From Verrucomicrobiia bacterium (GTDB lineage Bacteria > Verrucomicrobiota > Verrucomicrobiia > Limisphaerales > JAEYXS01), in the NCBI GenBank assembly GCA_036405135.1, contig DASWYF010000034.1, positions 1-64,000 of the forward strand: a DNA stretch of 64,000 nucleotides. Reading direction: 5' to 3'. The translations under genes were made by a program, and so were the position numbers. A model generated the notes under the pieces. That model ran no database searches. It was not told the DNA's origin and was given only the letters and a program-made list of their open reading frames with translations. The first letter of the stretch is position 1, and each line of letters opens with the position of its first letter. Below are positions 49,988 to 59,527 of the stretch, piece by piece.

Positions 49988-51664
49988 TCAATGGTTCCAG
50001 GAAAATTCGGTGGCATTCAGTAAGGACCAATACAGGTCTTCCATGACCCTGAACCGGGCTTTTCCCTTGATGCCTTTCAACAGTTCCACGAAGTGATCCT
50101 GCTCGGCGGCGGTAGGCCGTCGCGTCAAAGCGCAGAGGTAGGCCGTCTCCACGGCTGAAGCATCATCAGGCGCGAGTGAGGCGATACGTGTCGAAGCGTT
50201 CATCACGATGTTCTCATCAGAGCGTTCATCCACCAGCTTGCCATTCATCATCAATAACCTTTGAGGAATCGTGCCGCTGCGCTGGTTGAACTCATCCTCA
50301 CCGATGTCACCATAACGCTTCACGAAATCACCTTGCTGGAAGAAGCGTGTCAACTGCCACAAGATGTGTGCTTCCGCATCGATCGTTCGCAAGGATGATG
50401 CCTGAATGATACCACCCGCAACCTGTTCAGGACGCAGACGGGTGATGGGGAATGAAGCATAGAGTTTCTCCTGCGCATCCGTCACATGGTGCTCGCTATC
50501 GCGCGTGGTACTGTCCAAATGGAACACCCGCGACGCGGCTATCAGGCGGATGAGCCTTTGCAGATCGTAATGATTTACCACCAGATCTCGGGCAAGGATT
50601 TCCATGCCCGGGGGATACGTTCCTTCCAGAGGAATATCATCAATCGGCTCCACGAGCGGGCGATTAAACATCAGCGCCCAGATGCGGTTCACCGTGGTAC
50701 GGGCGAATGCCATGTTCTCCGGATGCGTCACCCACTTGGCCAAACGCTCTCGCAAGGCACCTTCTTGCGGCAGCAATTCCTCTTTGAATGGAACCCTTGG
50801 AGAAACCACCTGATCGTCCATTTTACCGTGATAACGAAATTCGTATTTCTTCTTCTTGCTATCCCTGACACCCGTCATGGACATCTCAGCTGGCGCGAAG
50901 AAGGCCGCAAGTTCATGGAAGTGTTTCTGCTCCCACGAGCCTCCCATGAAATCATTGTGGCATTGCACGCAATCCAATCGGACACCAAGGAAAGCTCGCG
51001 AGACTCGACCGGCCAGTTTGATTTCATCAGGTCCACGCTTCTTGTTGTTTTGATCAACAGTGACGGTAATGAAATTCACTTCTGGTTGGGTTGTCCAAAT
51101 ACCGTTGGCGTTGATGAGTTCACGGGTGATTTCATCGTAAGGCCGGTTCTTTTGGATCTCCGTGCTGAGCCAGTCCACCATGCGGTGGCGGCGATAGATC
51201 AGGAACGGACCGTTCTCAACGCCTACATAAACCCGGGCGAAGCGCTCGGCCAGATAATCGCTGTAGCGGCGGTCTTCAAGCAGGCGGGCCAGCCACCATT
51301 GCAAGGCCAGTTCGGCGGGCTGCTGTTCCAGCGCGCGTATTTCCTCCAAGGAAGGCAATGTCCCGGTCAAGCCAAGCGAGAGACGTCGCGCCAAAGTCAG
51401 GATGGGGGCTGCTGGTGCCGGCTTCACACTGGCCGCCTGCCATTCTTTCTCAAAAGCAGCATCCACTCGTGCGACCACATCTGCAAATGCGGCATCCGGT
51501 TGTGTTTTGCTTTGGAAGTTTTTGGGCGCAGGAGGGGGTTTGTTTCGCCAGAGAGGCAACAAGACACTCCCGGCGAGCACCAGACAAATCACTGCAAATA
51601 CCGCTGTGCGCCATTTACCAGATCGGTTTGGCGACGACGAAATCTCTGGGTTGGCATCGTTCAT
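49988..51664 (-). CDS. DUF1549/DUF1553 membrane protein
   Basis: 558 residues from the ATG at 51664 (an earlier in-frame start at 51829 adds 55 atypical residues). One N-terminal membrane span (AVFAVICLVLAGSVLLPLW), then DUF1549 (LARRLSLGLTGTLPSLEEI, RLDCVQCHND) and DUF1553 (FARTTVNRIWALMFNRPLVE). CVQCH is a heme-like CxxCH also found across the family; no separate cytochrome domain is present. Operon with the DUF1501 gene. Confidence 0.88.
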   Translation of the reverse strand: MNDANPEISSSPNRSGKWRTAVFAVICLVLAGSVLLPLWRNKPPPAPKNFQSKTQPDAAFADVVARVDAAFEKEWQAASVKPAPAAPILTLARRLSLGLTGTLPSLEEIRALEQQPAELALQWWLARLLEDRRYSDYLAERFARVYVGVENGPFLIYRRHRMVDWLSTEIQKNRPYDEITRELINANGIWTTQPEVNFITVTVDQNNKKRGPDEIKLAGRVSRAFLGVRLDCVQCHNDFMGGSWEQKHFHELAAFFAPAEMSMTGVRDSKKKKYEFRYHGKMDDQVVSPRVPFKEELLPQEGALRERLAKWVTHPENMAFARTTVNRIWALMFNRPLVEPIDDIPLEGTYPPGMEILARDLVVNHYDLQRLIRLIAASRVFHLDSTTRDSEHHVTDAQEKLYASFPITRLRPEQVAGGIIQASSLRTIDAEAHILWQLTRFFQQGDFVKRYGDIGEDEFNQRSGTIPQRLLMMNGKLVDERSDENIVMNASTRIASLAPDDASAVETAYLCALTRRPTAAEQDHFVELLKGIKGKARFRVMEDLYWSLLNATEFSWNH

Positions 51665-51907
51665 CGGATGCGACTTGTGCTTAAATATTCCAGCACTATT
51701 CACCTCTAGACAGGTTCTGACAACAGAACTTTTCCCCCGCGCAAGGGATCGGCTGAAAAGGCTTGGCCTTACGCTAGATGACGTTGCTTCAGCCTTTCGG
51801 TTACAATGGAGCTCCTTTTTTGGCGACATTTCTCCCGCTGAGGGATATAGGAGTGAATAAGCCGTAACCGGCTGCTTTCCCAGACGTCATACACCTTGAA
51901 CTGGTTG

Positions 51908-53116
51908 ATGAACGAAACGCTAGAATTGCCTGCACAACAATCGGCTCCGTCGCCTCAGGGGTCGGAAGTCCCGGTGGCGATTACGTCTGCGAGCTTCGGC
52001 AAGCGTATCCGGAATTTTGCAGGTCGTGTGGTGCGTTGGATCAGTTCAACTATTGAATGGATATTTGGGGCCATCACACTCATCGCCACCATCGCGGTTT
52101 TCTCGGTTATCCCTTTCCTGAATTTTCTCACGTTAGGCTATTTCCTTGAGGTAAGCGGCCGGGTAGCACGCACCAAGCGGCTTCGTGACGGTTTCATTGG
52201 TGTTCGCAAAGCTGCTGTCTTTGGCCGGATCGTGTTCGGTTCCTGGCTGATGTTTTGGCCGGTGCGCTTCGTCTCCGGCATGTGGCAGGATGCGGAGCTC
52301 ATCGCCAGCGGCAGCAAAACCGCGATCGGCTGGCGGGTGGCTTTATTTATCGTGATGATCCTCACTGTCGTGCATGTCCTTTGGGCGTGCCTGCGTGGCG
52401 GCAAGTTGCGCCACTTTTTCTGGCCCGCTCCCTGCCGCTTCTACAAATGGCTCAGGCAAGACGGCAAGTTTGATGGTGTTCAAACCAGAGTGATGGATTA
52501 TCTGGCCGGTCTTCGGTTGGGTTATTATTTCAAGCTTGGCGGTTTAGGCTTTTTAGGCGGTCTGATCTGGCTGTTCATCCCGGTGAGCATTTTGGTTTTT
52601 GCCAGCAAGCTGCCAGAAGGCGTGGCGTTCTTGGTCAGCGTGTTTGGTGGAGGACTGCTTTTGATTGTGGCAGCTTACTTGCCGTTCGTGCAGGCATACT
52701 ACGCCATGGAGAACCGTTTCGCGGCAATGTTTGAACTAAAACGTGTTCGCCATTTGTTCCGTCATGCCCCTGTCGCCTTCTGGACGGCACTCTTCATCAC
52801 GGTGCTCTTCTCGATACCGCTGTACCTTTTGAAGATTGAATTTCCACCCAAGGAAATCGCCTGGTTGCCCAGTCTCCTCTTCGTGGTGTTCATATTCCCC
52901 GCCCGTCTGTTGACGGGGTGGGCGCTTGGACGAGCGCTGAAACGAGAACAACCACGCCATTTCTTTTTCCGTTGGGTTGCCAGGTTGGGTGCGTTACCAG
53001 TCGCATTCTTCTACGTATTCGCCGTTTATCTGACGCAATACCTTTCATGGAACGGCGTGCTGAGTTTGTTTGAACAACACGCCTTCCTCGTGCCTGCGCC
53101 GATGTTGAGCCTGTAA
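51908..53116 (+). CDS. multi-pass membrane protein, unknown
   Basis: About 402 residues from the ATG at 51908 (TTG at 51896 is an alternative). About seven membrane spans, basic loops (RVARTKRLRDGF, RALKREQPRHFFFR), a polar N-terminus of 30 residues. It resembles DUF4013-like membrane proteins in its ILPFLNFLTLGYFLEV-type segment, but I would not assign the family. Confidence 0.75.
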   Translation: MNETLELPAQQSAPSPQGSEVPVAITSASFGKRIRNFAGRVVRWISSTIEWIFGAITLIATIAVFSVIPFLNFLTLGYFLEVSGRVARTKRLRDGFIGVRKAAVFGRIVFGSWLMFWPVRFVSGMWQDAELIASGSKTAIGWRVALFIVMILTVVHVLWACLRGGKLRHFFWPAPCRFYKWLRQDGKFDGVQTRVMDYLAGLRLGYYFKLGGLGFLGGLIWLFIPVSILVFASKLPEGVAFLVSVFGGGLLLIVAAYLPFVQAYYAMENRFAAMFELKRVRHLFRHAPVAFWTALFITVLFSIPLYLLKIEFPPKEIAWLPSLLFVVFIFPARLLTGWALGRALKREQPRHFFFRWVARLGALPVAFFYVFAVYLTQYLSWNGVLSLFEQHAFLVPAPMLSL

Positions 53117-53122
53117 TCCGTC

Positions 53123-54115
53123 TCACGGCTTCAACACGATTTTGCCACCCAGCGCCCCGGACTTTTGCAGGGTGCTCTCCTCTTGCAAACGATGCGCTTC
53201 CGCCGCTTGAGATAACGGCAGCACACGATCAATGCGGGATCTCAATTTACCTTCGAGCAGCCAGCGATTGATATCCACCGAGCAATGCTGCTGCTCCGCC
53301 GGTGTCGCATTGAACATGGCAAAACCGAACAACGAACAACCCTTTACATAGAACGGGCCAACGGGGAACGGCGGACGCGCTTCCCTGCCCGCCATGAGAA
53401 TCATACGTCCACGCGCTGTGAGCGTGCTGACTGCCAGATCAAAATCCGGCTCGCGCAGAGTTTCCCACCAGACATTCACGCCCGATGGCGCAAGTTTCTT
53501 CAACTCCTCATCCAGTTTCTGCGTGCGATAAGCGATGACGTGGTCTGCTCCCAGTTCTTTGGCCAGTTTAACTTTGTCCTCGCTACCGGCTGTGGTGATG
53601 ACCCGCGCGCCCGCTGCCTTGGCCATCTGCACAACCATGGAGCCGACACCACCTGTGCCACCTCGCACGAAAATCGTTTCACCAGTTTGCAGCTTCGCAT
53701 CACGGAACAGACCCAGATGAGCCGTAATACCGACCAGTGCGACCGCCGCTGCGCACTCATCTTTAACACCGGATGGAATCGGATAGAGCCATTGCTCTTC
53801 CACCACAATCTGTTCGGCGAAAGTACCCTGACGTCCCAACAATCCCTGATTCGTTCCCCATACACGATCGCCTACCTTGAGCGTCTTCACATCGGGACCG
53901 ACCGCTTCCACCATGCCTGCGACATCGCAGCCGATGATGAATGGCTTGGGCAGAGCCATCGCAATCATGCCCGCGCGAATATAGGTATCGATGGGATTGA
54001 CGGAAACTGCTCCGACCTTGACGCGAACTTGTGTGCCAGTCGGCTGCGGCACCGGCAATTCGCCGTAAATGATTTTATCCGTCGGTCCGGTTTCGTTGAT
54101 GAAGGCTGCTTTCAT
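53123..54115 (-). CDS. zinc-free quinone oxidoreductase (MDR/QOR family)
   Basis: 330 residues. VNPIDTYIRAGM and the NADPH motif VRGGTGGVGSMVVQMAKAAGA (Rossmann AxxGGVG) are typical of NADPH:quinone oxidoreductases. The structural-zinc cysteine loop of alcohol dehydrogenases is absent. Convergent with the preceding membrane-protein gene, 6 bases apart. Confidence 0.88.
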   Translation of the reverse strand: MKAAFINETGPTDKIIYGELPVPQPTGTQVRVKVGAVSVNPIDTYIRAGMIAMALPKPFIIGCDVAGMVEAVGPDVKTLKVGDRVWGTNQGLLGRQGTFAEQIVVEEQWLYPIPSGVKDECAAAVALVGITAHLGLFRDAKLQTGETIFVRGGTGGVGSMVVQMAKAAGARVITTAGSEDKVKLAKELGADHVIAYRTQKLDEELKKLAPSGVNVWWETLREPDFDLAVSTLTARGRMILMAGREARPPFPVGPFYVKGCSLFGFAMFNATPAEQQHCSVDINRWLLEGKLRSRIDRVLPLSQAAEAHRLQEESTLQKSGALGGKIVLKP

Positions 54116-54209
54116 GAAAATTTAGTGTGCTCAAGCTAGCGTGCAGACTGCGGCATCGCAAGCGACAGGAATAATTGTCACCTTGAAAAGCTCTGCTACG
54201 TTGGCGGCA

Positions 54210-55610
54210 GTGAAAAGGGTCATCCATTGGTTCCGCCGGGATTTGCGCGTGAGCGATAACACTGCCTTGAGCGAAGCTGCTCGTCAGGCGGAAATTATCA
54301 TCCCTGTTTTCATCCTGGAGGATGCGTTCAAAACTGGTCCCGATGTGGGTGCAGCCCGTGCCGCTTTCCTGCTGCATTCGGTGGATTCACTGCGTAAGAA
54401 CTTGGAGCATCTCGGTTACCCGCTGATCATCCGCTGCGGCAAATCCATTGAACTAATTCCACTACTGGCGAAGGAATTGAAAGCGGAAGCTGTCTTCTGC
54501 AATGCACGCTATGAACCTTATGCTGATGCGAGGGATGAGAAAATCGCGACCGCTTTGAGCAAAGTGAATATTCCTTTTCGGATATTCAAAGACGCTGTGG
54601 TTTGGGAGCGGAAGGAGATCCTGACCAAGACCGGCAACCCTTATACTGTCTTCACGCCTTATTCCAAAGCCTGGAAGGCTTTTCCGGTCCCTGCTCCCCG
54701 TCCAAAATTAAAAGCCTCCACTCAGAAATTTCCTGACATCAAGAGCGATCGCTTGCCTTTGGACCCGAATGAGTTCGGTTTCCCGCTCTCGCAGACAATC
54801 GGTGCAGCTGGCGAACGTGCGGCATTGGAGCGATTGAAGCATTTCCTGCAACACAGCGTTCATCGTTACGCGGAGCAAAGAAATTATCCGGCGGTGGACG
54901 GCACATCTCAGCTTTCTCCGCACTTGCGTTGCGGCACGATCGGCATTCGCACCATATTGGCCGAATTAGCCAAACGCAAAACAAGTGCCACAGCGGATGA
55001 AGCAAAAAATTGCGATGTATTCCTCAGCGAATTGATCTGGAGGGAATTCTACACACAAATTCTCGCCAATTTTCCTCATGTAAGCAAAGGCGCCTTTCGC
55101 CCGGAATATGACAATCTGAAATGGAGCGATAACAAAAGCCACTTCAAGGCTTGGTGCGATGGCATGACAGGTTTCCCCATTGTAGACGCCGCCATGCGCT
55201 GCCTGAATACCACCGGGAACATGCACAATCGCCTGCGCATGATCGTGGCGATGTTTCTGACAAAAGATCTGATGATTAACTGGCAGCGCGGTGAACGCTA
55301 CTTCATGCAACAGCTGGTCGATGGCGACAAAGCGGCGAACAATGGCGGCTGGCAATGGAGCGCAGGGACAGGCACCGATGCGGCTCCTTACTTCCGCATC
55401 TTCAATCCAGTGTCCCAAGGAGAAAAATTCGATCCGAATGGCGATTTTGTCCGCCAATGGATACCGGAACTGAAAACACTTCCCAGTGCGGTGATCCACC
55501 AACCCTGGGAATATCCCCTCTTTGCCAAAACTGGATACGTGAAACGCATCATCGACCACTCTGAACAACGCGAGAAGTGCCTCGCGATGTTCAAAGCGGT
55601 GAAAAAGTGA
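54210..55610 (+). CDS. phrB: deoxyribodipyrimidine photolyase
   Basis: 466 residues from the GTG at 54210, just before RVIHWFRRDLRVSDNTAL; the frame is open to 54141. An N-terminal antenna-binding Rossmann domain (about 1-130) is followed by the FAD domain with RCGTIGIRTI, ELIWREFYTQIL, MRCLNTTGNMHNRLRMIVAMFL and WQWSAGTGTDAAPYFRIFNP, all class I CPD-photolyase marks. Known role: light-driven repair of pyrimidine dimers. It could in principle be a cryptochrome, but motifs favour repair. Confidence 0.9.
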   Translation: MKRVIHWFRRDLRVSDNTALSEAARQAEIIIPVFILEDAFKTGPDVGAARAAFLLHSVDSLRKNLEHLGYPLIIRCGKSIELIPLLAKELKAEAVFCNARYEPYADARDEKIATALSKVNIPFRIFKDAVVWERKEILTKTGNPYTVFTPYSKAWKAFPVPAPRPKLKASTQKFPDIKSDRLPLDPNEFGFPLSQTIGAAGERAALERLKHFLQHSVHRYAEQRNYPAVDGTSQLSPHLRCGTIGIRTILAELAKRKTSATADEAKNCDVFLSELIWREFYTQILANFPHVSKGAFRPEYDNLKWSDNKSHFKAWCDGMTGFPIVDAAMRCLNTTGNMHNRLRMIVAMFLTKDLMINWQRGERYFMQQLVDGDKAANNGGWQWSAGTGTDAAPYFRIFNPVSQGEKFDPNGDFVRQWIPELKTLPSAVIHQPWEYPLFAKTGYVKRIIDHSEQREKCLAMFKAVKK

Positions 55611-55612
55611 GC

Positions 55613-55915
55613 TTACAGCTCGAAGTCAAACGCCAGCACAGAATCCACGTTGGCTTGCAGGAGTTGCTTGATCTTCTCGTGTTCCGCGTGCGTGAGATAG
55701 CCATCGCGCGAAGCGGCATCCACAAAAGTCATCACAAAACCATGGGTGTAACCCTGGTTCAAACCCTCGGGGCTGTTATTCGGACCCGAAACGTAATCTT
55801 CAATGCCCGGGATCTCTTCCGTGGCGTTAAGAACCTGATCAAAGATGTCCGTGATCTGGTCGTCCGTCACTTCCGGCTTAAACTTAAACAAAGCGATGTG
55901 CTTAACCTTTGACAT
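55613..55915 (-). CDS. Dabb (stress-responsive A/B barrel) protein
   Basis: 100 residues, one ferredoxin-like barrel: VKHIALFKFKPEVTDDQI at the start, GIEDYVSGPNNSPEG and THGFVMTFVDAASRDGYLTH. Normal Dabb length; members form dimers with varied or unknown roles. Convergent with photolyase. Confidence 0.88.
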   Translation of the reverse strand: MSKVKHIALFKFKPEVTDDQITDIFDQVLNATEEIPGIEDYVSGPNNSPEGLNQGYTHGFVMTFVDAASRDGYLTHAEHEKIKQLLQANVDSVLAFDFEL

Positions 55916-55998
55916 ATATCTGCTGATTGCTGTCCGTATTGTGCTTCGGAAATGGCCTCACGTAAAGCCCTCACCTTAAAAAAGTTTTGCGCGAACGA

Positions 55999-56547
55999 TT
56001 ATTTCGCAGCCAATGCCGCCTCTACCGCTTTGCTCATCTCCTCGGTGTCCGGCTCCACATCCGGATCAAATCGTTTCAATATCTTGCCGTCCTTGCCCAC
56101 CAGGAATTTCGCGAAGTTCCATGTGACATCTCCCGGAAATGGTGAACTCTTTCCCGTCAGTTGCTCATACAATGGATGCTTCCCCTGTCCTGTGATCTTC
56201 ACTTTGGCGAACATCGGGAACGTCACCTGATAGCGGGTCTGGCAAAAAAGTTTGATCTCTTTTTCCGCCCCCGGCTCTTGCTCGCCGAAGTCATTGCAGG
56301 GGAAACCCAACACCACGAATCCTTTGTCCTTATACTTTTTGTATAACTCCTCCAGCCCGGCATATTGTCCGGTCAACCCGCACTCGGACGCCACATTCAC
56401 CACCAGCCACACCTTGCCTTTATACTCGCCCAAGGATTGCTCCTTGCCGTCGATGCTCTTCACCTTGATGCCCTGGAACCCAGTCTCTGCGCTCCGGACA
56501 TTGCCAGTCACCAGCATAATCAGCAATATGGCTGCCAGTCTTCTCAC
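55999..56547 (-). CDS. exported glutathione peroxidase-like protein
   Basis: 182 residues. Signal peptide (about 1-20), redox Cys56 in NVASECGLTGQY, FPCNDFGEQEPG and WNFAKFLVGKDG (catalytic Trp/Asn) as in GPx/BsaA proteins. Known role: thiol-dependent peroxide reduction, here outside the cytoplasm. Overlaps the upstream isomerase gene by 4 bases. Confidence 0.9.
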   Translation of the reverse strand: MRRLAAILLIMLVTGNVRSAETGFQGIKVKSIDGKEQSLGEYKGKVWLVVNVASECGLTGQYAGLEELYKKYKDKGFVVLGFPCNDFGEQEPGAEKEIKLFCQTRYQVTFPMFAKVKITGQGKHPLYEQLTGKSSPFPGDVTWNFAKFLVGKDGKILKRFDPDVEPDTEEMSKAVEAALAAK

Positions 56548-57542
56548 TTCTCTTCGTCCAGAAAATACTCGAGCTTCGCTTCGTCCTTCACCTTTTTGTA
56601 ATAAGCAGGCAGTTGTTTCTGCACCTCTTGGGCCTGCAAGCTATCCTTGATTCGCGATGACACTTCTGTGAGCGGAATCTTTCTGGCCGGCATCTTCTCG
56701 ATCACCTTGATGATGTGATAGCCGTATTTCGATGTCACCACATCGCTGATCTGTCCGGGCAGCAATGCAAACGCCACCGCCTCGAACTCCGGCTCCATCT
56801 TGCCGCGCGGGAAGGTATACTCGCCGCCGTTATCCTTTGAACCACGGTCTTCCGAAAACTCCTTCGCCAGTTTGGCGAAATCTTCACCCGCCTTGGCTTT
56901 CATCAGCACCTGATCTGCTTTCGCCCGTTTCTCTTTCTTTTGATCCTCGGGTAAATCCGTGCGCGTTGTCGAATCCAGCGTCACCAGGAGAACATGTGCG
57001 GCCTTTACCATCTCCGGCTGGTCAAACGCCTTCTCGTTCTCGGAGTAGAACTTCTTGATCGCATCTTCGCTGATCACCACCGTATTGGCCAATTCACGTT
57101 CCACCACTTTGCGGACGATCATCTCTTCTTCCGCCCGTTGGAGGAACGTCTCATACTTCATCCCCACCGCCTCCAGGCGGCGCTTAAACGCTTCCTCATT
57201 TGGGGCGCGCTTCTTCGCCTCTTCCACCACTTTCTCAGCCGCTTTTTTCGCCTCGCTCTTCTCGTCTGCGGTCGCTCGGTTAACAATCAGGCGTGACAGC
57301 ACGATACGATCCACCAAGTTCGTGCGGAGACGGACGCGGTCAGCTTCCGAGAGTGTCTGCCCTTGTGCCGCCATGGTCGCGCGCAACCCCAAGATCGCGT
57401 CATCCAGCTCACTTTGCTTGAGCTCCACGCCCTTGCCTTTGACGAGCACCTTGTCCGCGAATAACGGCTCAGCCGCTTGCGCGTTTTGCATCAAGCTCGC
57501 TGCTCCAATGATCGCTACCAACCATTTACCAAAAGACTTCAT
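56544..57542 (-). CDS. parvulin-type peptidyl-prolyl isomerase (SurA/PrsA-like)
   Basis: 332 residues. Signal peptide (about 1-23), an N-terminal SurA-like helical region (about 30-155), the parvulin domain (VKAAHVLLV ... FAKLAKEFSEDRGSKDNGGE ... FALLPGQISDVVTSKYGYHI) and a C-terminal helix. Known role: chaperone/isomerase for exported proteins. Translationally coupled to the GPx gene (ATGA). Confidence 0.9.
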   Translation of the reverse strand: MKSFGKWLVAIIGAASLMQNAQAAEPLFADKVLVKGKGVELKQSELDDAILGLRATMAAQGQTLSEADRVRLRTNLVDRIVLSRLIVNRATADEKSEAKKAAEKVVEEAKKRAPNEEAFKRRLEAVGMKYETFLQRAEEEMIVRKVVERELANTVVISEDAIKKFYSENEKAFDQPEMVKAAHVLLVTLDSTTRTDLPEDQKKEKRAKADQVLMKAKAGEDFAKLAKEFSEDRGSKDNGGEYTFPRGKMEPEFEAVAFALLPGQISDVVTSKYGYHIIKVIEKMPARKIPLTEVSSRIKDSLQAQEVQKQLPAYYKKVKDEAKLEYFLDEEK

Positions 57543-57552
57543 ATTTCTATCC

Positions 57553-59151
57553 TTACAGATTCACGACCTTCACATTGGTGATGTCCGTATCCTTCTCCAG
57601 TTCTGCCAGGAGTTCCTTCGGCGGCAAACTGTCGAGGCTCAACACCGTTAACGCCTGACCACCTGCGGTATCGCGGCTCAGGCTCATGTTCGCGATGTTC
57701 ACCTTATGCTTGCCCAGCAGCGTACCTACATGGCCCACGATGCCCGGACGATCGTTGTTGTTCAGCAACATCAACACCCCGTTCGGCACGATCTCCACCG
57801 GCTGGCTGAAGAGGCGCACGATACGCGGATTGTTCGGCGAACCGAAGAACGTGCCGCCGGCCGACACCACCTTGTTCTCGCCTTGGAACGCCTGCACGTG
57901 CAACCACTCGTTGAACGTCACCGGCTCCGTCGAGCGTTTCTCTTCCACCGTCAATCCCAACGTAGATGCGACGCTCCGCACGTTGATATTGTTCAAATCC
58001 TTCACCGACGCCTTGCTCAAGAAACCTTGGATAACAGCGCGCGTCACTGGATCGATGTTCGGCAACTCTTGCGCCTTGCCGCCATATGTGATGTGGATGC
58101 GATCCACTTGGCTCGGTGCGAGCTGCGTGATCAACTTGCCGAGCTTCTCGCCGAGAGTCAGATACGGCTTCACCTGCTCGTACGTCTTCGCATCGAGGTA
58201 AGGCATGTTCACTGCATTACGGACTTCGCCCGTGAGCAAGTAACCCGCGATGACCTCCGCCACTTCGATACCGCACTTCTCCTGTGCCTCATTCGTGCTC
58301 GCGCCAAGATGAGGCGTGAGGATGAGCGAAGGATGTTTGCGGAATGGATGATCTGCCGCCAACGGCTCTTCTGCGAAGACGTCCAGACCTGCGCCTGCGA
58401 TTTTGCCCGATTCTAAAGCCGCCAGCAGATCCGCCTCCACGATGATCTCACCACGTGCGCAATTCACGATCCGAACATTCGGCTTCATCTTCGCGAACGC
58501 CGAGGCGTTCAACATGCCTTTCGTCTGTTCCGTCACAGGCATATGCACCGTGATGAAATCAGCCGCACCATAGATCTCGTCCAAATCACCGCTGAGCGTC
58601 ACGCCCATCGCTTTTGCCCGCGCTTCCGTCAGGAACGGATCATAAGCCAGCACCTTCATGCCGAAGGCCAGCGCCCGCTTCGCCACTTCACTGCCGATAC
58701 GGCCCATGCCCAGCACGCCGAGAGTCTTGTTCAGCAGTTCCACCCCTTGGAACGCCTTGCGATCCCACTTGCCCGCCACCATTGTGCCGTGCGCTTGGGG
58801 AACTTTGCGCGCAAGGTTCAGGATCATCGAGAAGGTCAACTCCGCCGTGGTCACAGTATTACCGCCCGGCGTGTTCATCACGATCACACCCTTCGTCGTG
58901 GCATACTCCACGTCCACGTTATCCACACCCACACCAGCGCGACCGACCACCTTCAACTTCTTCGCCGCATCCAGCACGTTCTTGGAAATCTTCGTCTCCG
59001 ACCTCACCACGATCGCATCCACATCGGCCACCACCGGCAGCAACTCCGCTTCCGGCAGACGCTTGTCCAAGACTACGACATTGAACTCCGGGCGCTGCTT
59101 AAAGAGCGCGATACCCTTCGGCGAAATCGGATCACAAATCAAAATCTTCAT
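57553..59151 (-). CDS. serA: D-3-phosphoglycerate dehydrogenase
   Basis: 532 residues, the long SerA form: substrate and NAD domains (GRAGVGVDNVDVEYAT, LGVLGMGRIGSEVAKRA, catalytic His in LTPHLGAST), an intervening allosteric domain (about 320-450) and a C-terminal ACT domain (NRD-PGIVGHVGTLLGKH with NIANMSLSRD). Known role: first step of serine biosynthesis, usually serine-inhibited. Confidence 0.96.
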   Translation of the reverse strand: MKILICDPISPKGIALFKQRPEFNVVVLDKRLPEAELLPVVADVDAIVVRSETKISKNVLDAAKKLKVVGRAGVGVDNVDVEYATTKGVIVMNTPGGNTVTTAELTFSMILNLARKVPQAHGTMVAGKWDRKAFQGVELLNKTLGVLGMGRIGSEVAKRALAFGMKVLAYDPFLTEARAKAMGVTLSGDLDEIYGAADFITVHMPVTEQTKGMLNASAFAKMKPNVRIVNCARGEIIVEADLLAALESGKIAGAGLDVFAEEPLAADHPFRKHPSLILTPHLGASTNEAQEKCGIEVAEVIAGYLLTGEVRNAVNMPYLDAKTYEQVKPYLTLGEKLGKLITQLAPSQVDRIHITYGGKAQELPNIDPVTRAVIQGFLSKASVKDLNNINVRSVASTLGLTVEEKRSTEPVTFNEWLHVQAFQGENKVVSAGGTFFGSPNNPRIVRLFSQPVEIVPNGVLMLLNNNDRPGIVGHVGTLLGKHKVNIANMSLSRDTAGGQALTVLSLDSLPPKELLAELEKDTDITNVKVVNL

Positions 59152-59527
59152 AAAACAGAAAGCGGACTGTAGGCAGCACCACGGGTCAGGTCAAATCACA
59201 ACCTGCACCGATTTTTCATCTACTTTTCACCCTCCCGCTTTCGATGTTTGGTGTCGGATGCTTTCCCATCTTTAACTTTTGCCTTCCTTGCTTCTGATTT
59301 ATTTTTCATACCTCATCCTAAACCGGTCACTAGGACAATGGCTGTCCTACCCTCTCTTTTTATCAAGCGCACAAAACAAACCTAACCGACTATCCATTAA
59401 CACGTTACGAAAAATTATTTTTGCGGCCGAAAATTTCAAAAAAAAAGACAAACGCCTTTTCGATGCTTGCTGAAGCAAAAAGCCCCAGAGAGATCTCCGG
59501 GGCTTTTGAATTTTATCCCTTCAGAAC
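59152..59527. other. intergenic region between serA and rng
   Basis: 376 bases, AT-rich for this genome. It contains an upstream region for serA, a short inverted repeat TAGGACA/TGTCCTA (59331-59349) and the rng terminator. The 64-codon plus-strand frame at 59279 has no support. Confidence 0.5.
59478..59506 (-). terminator. intrinsic terminator after rng
   Basis: AAAAGCCCC (59478-59486) and GGGGCTTTT (59498-59506) enclose a GAGATCTC inner palindrome. On the minus strand the stem runs into TTTTTG downstream of the rng stop codon. Confidence 0.82.
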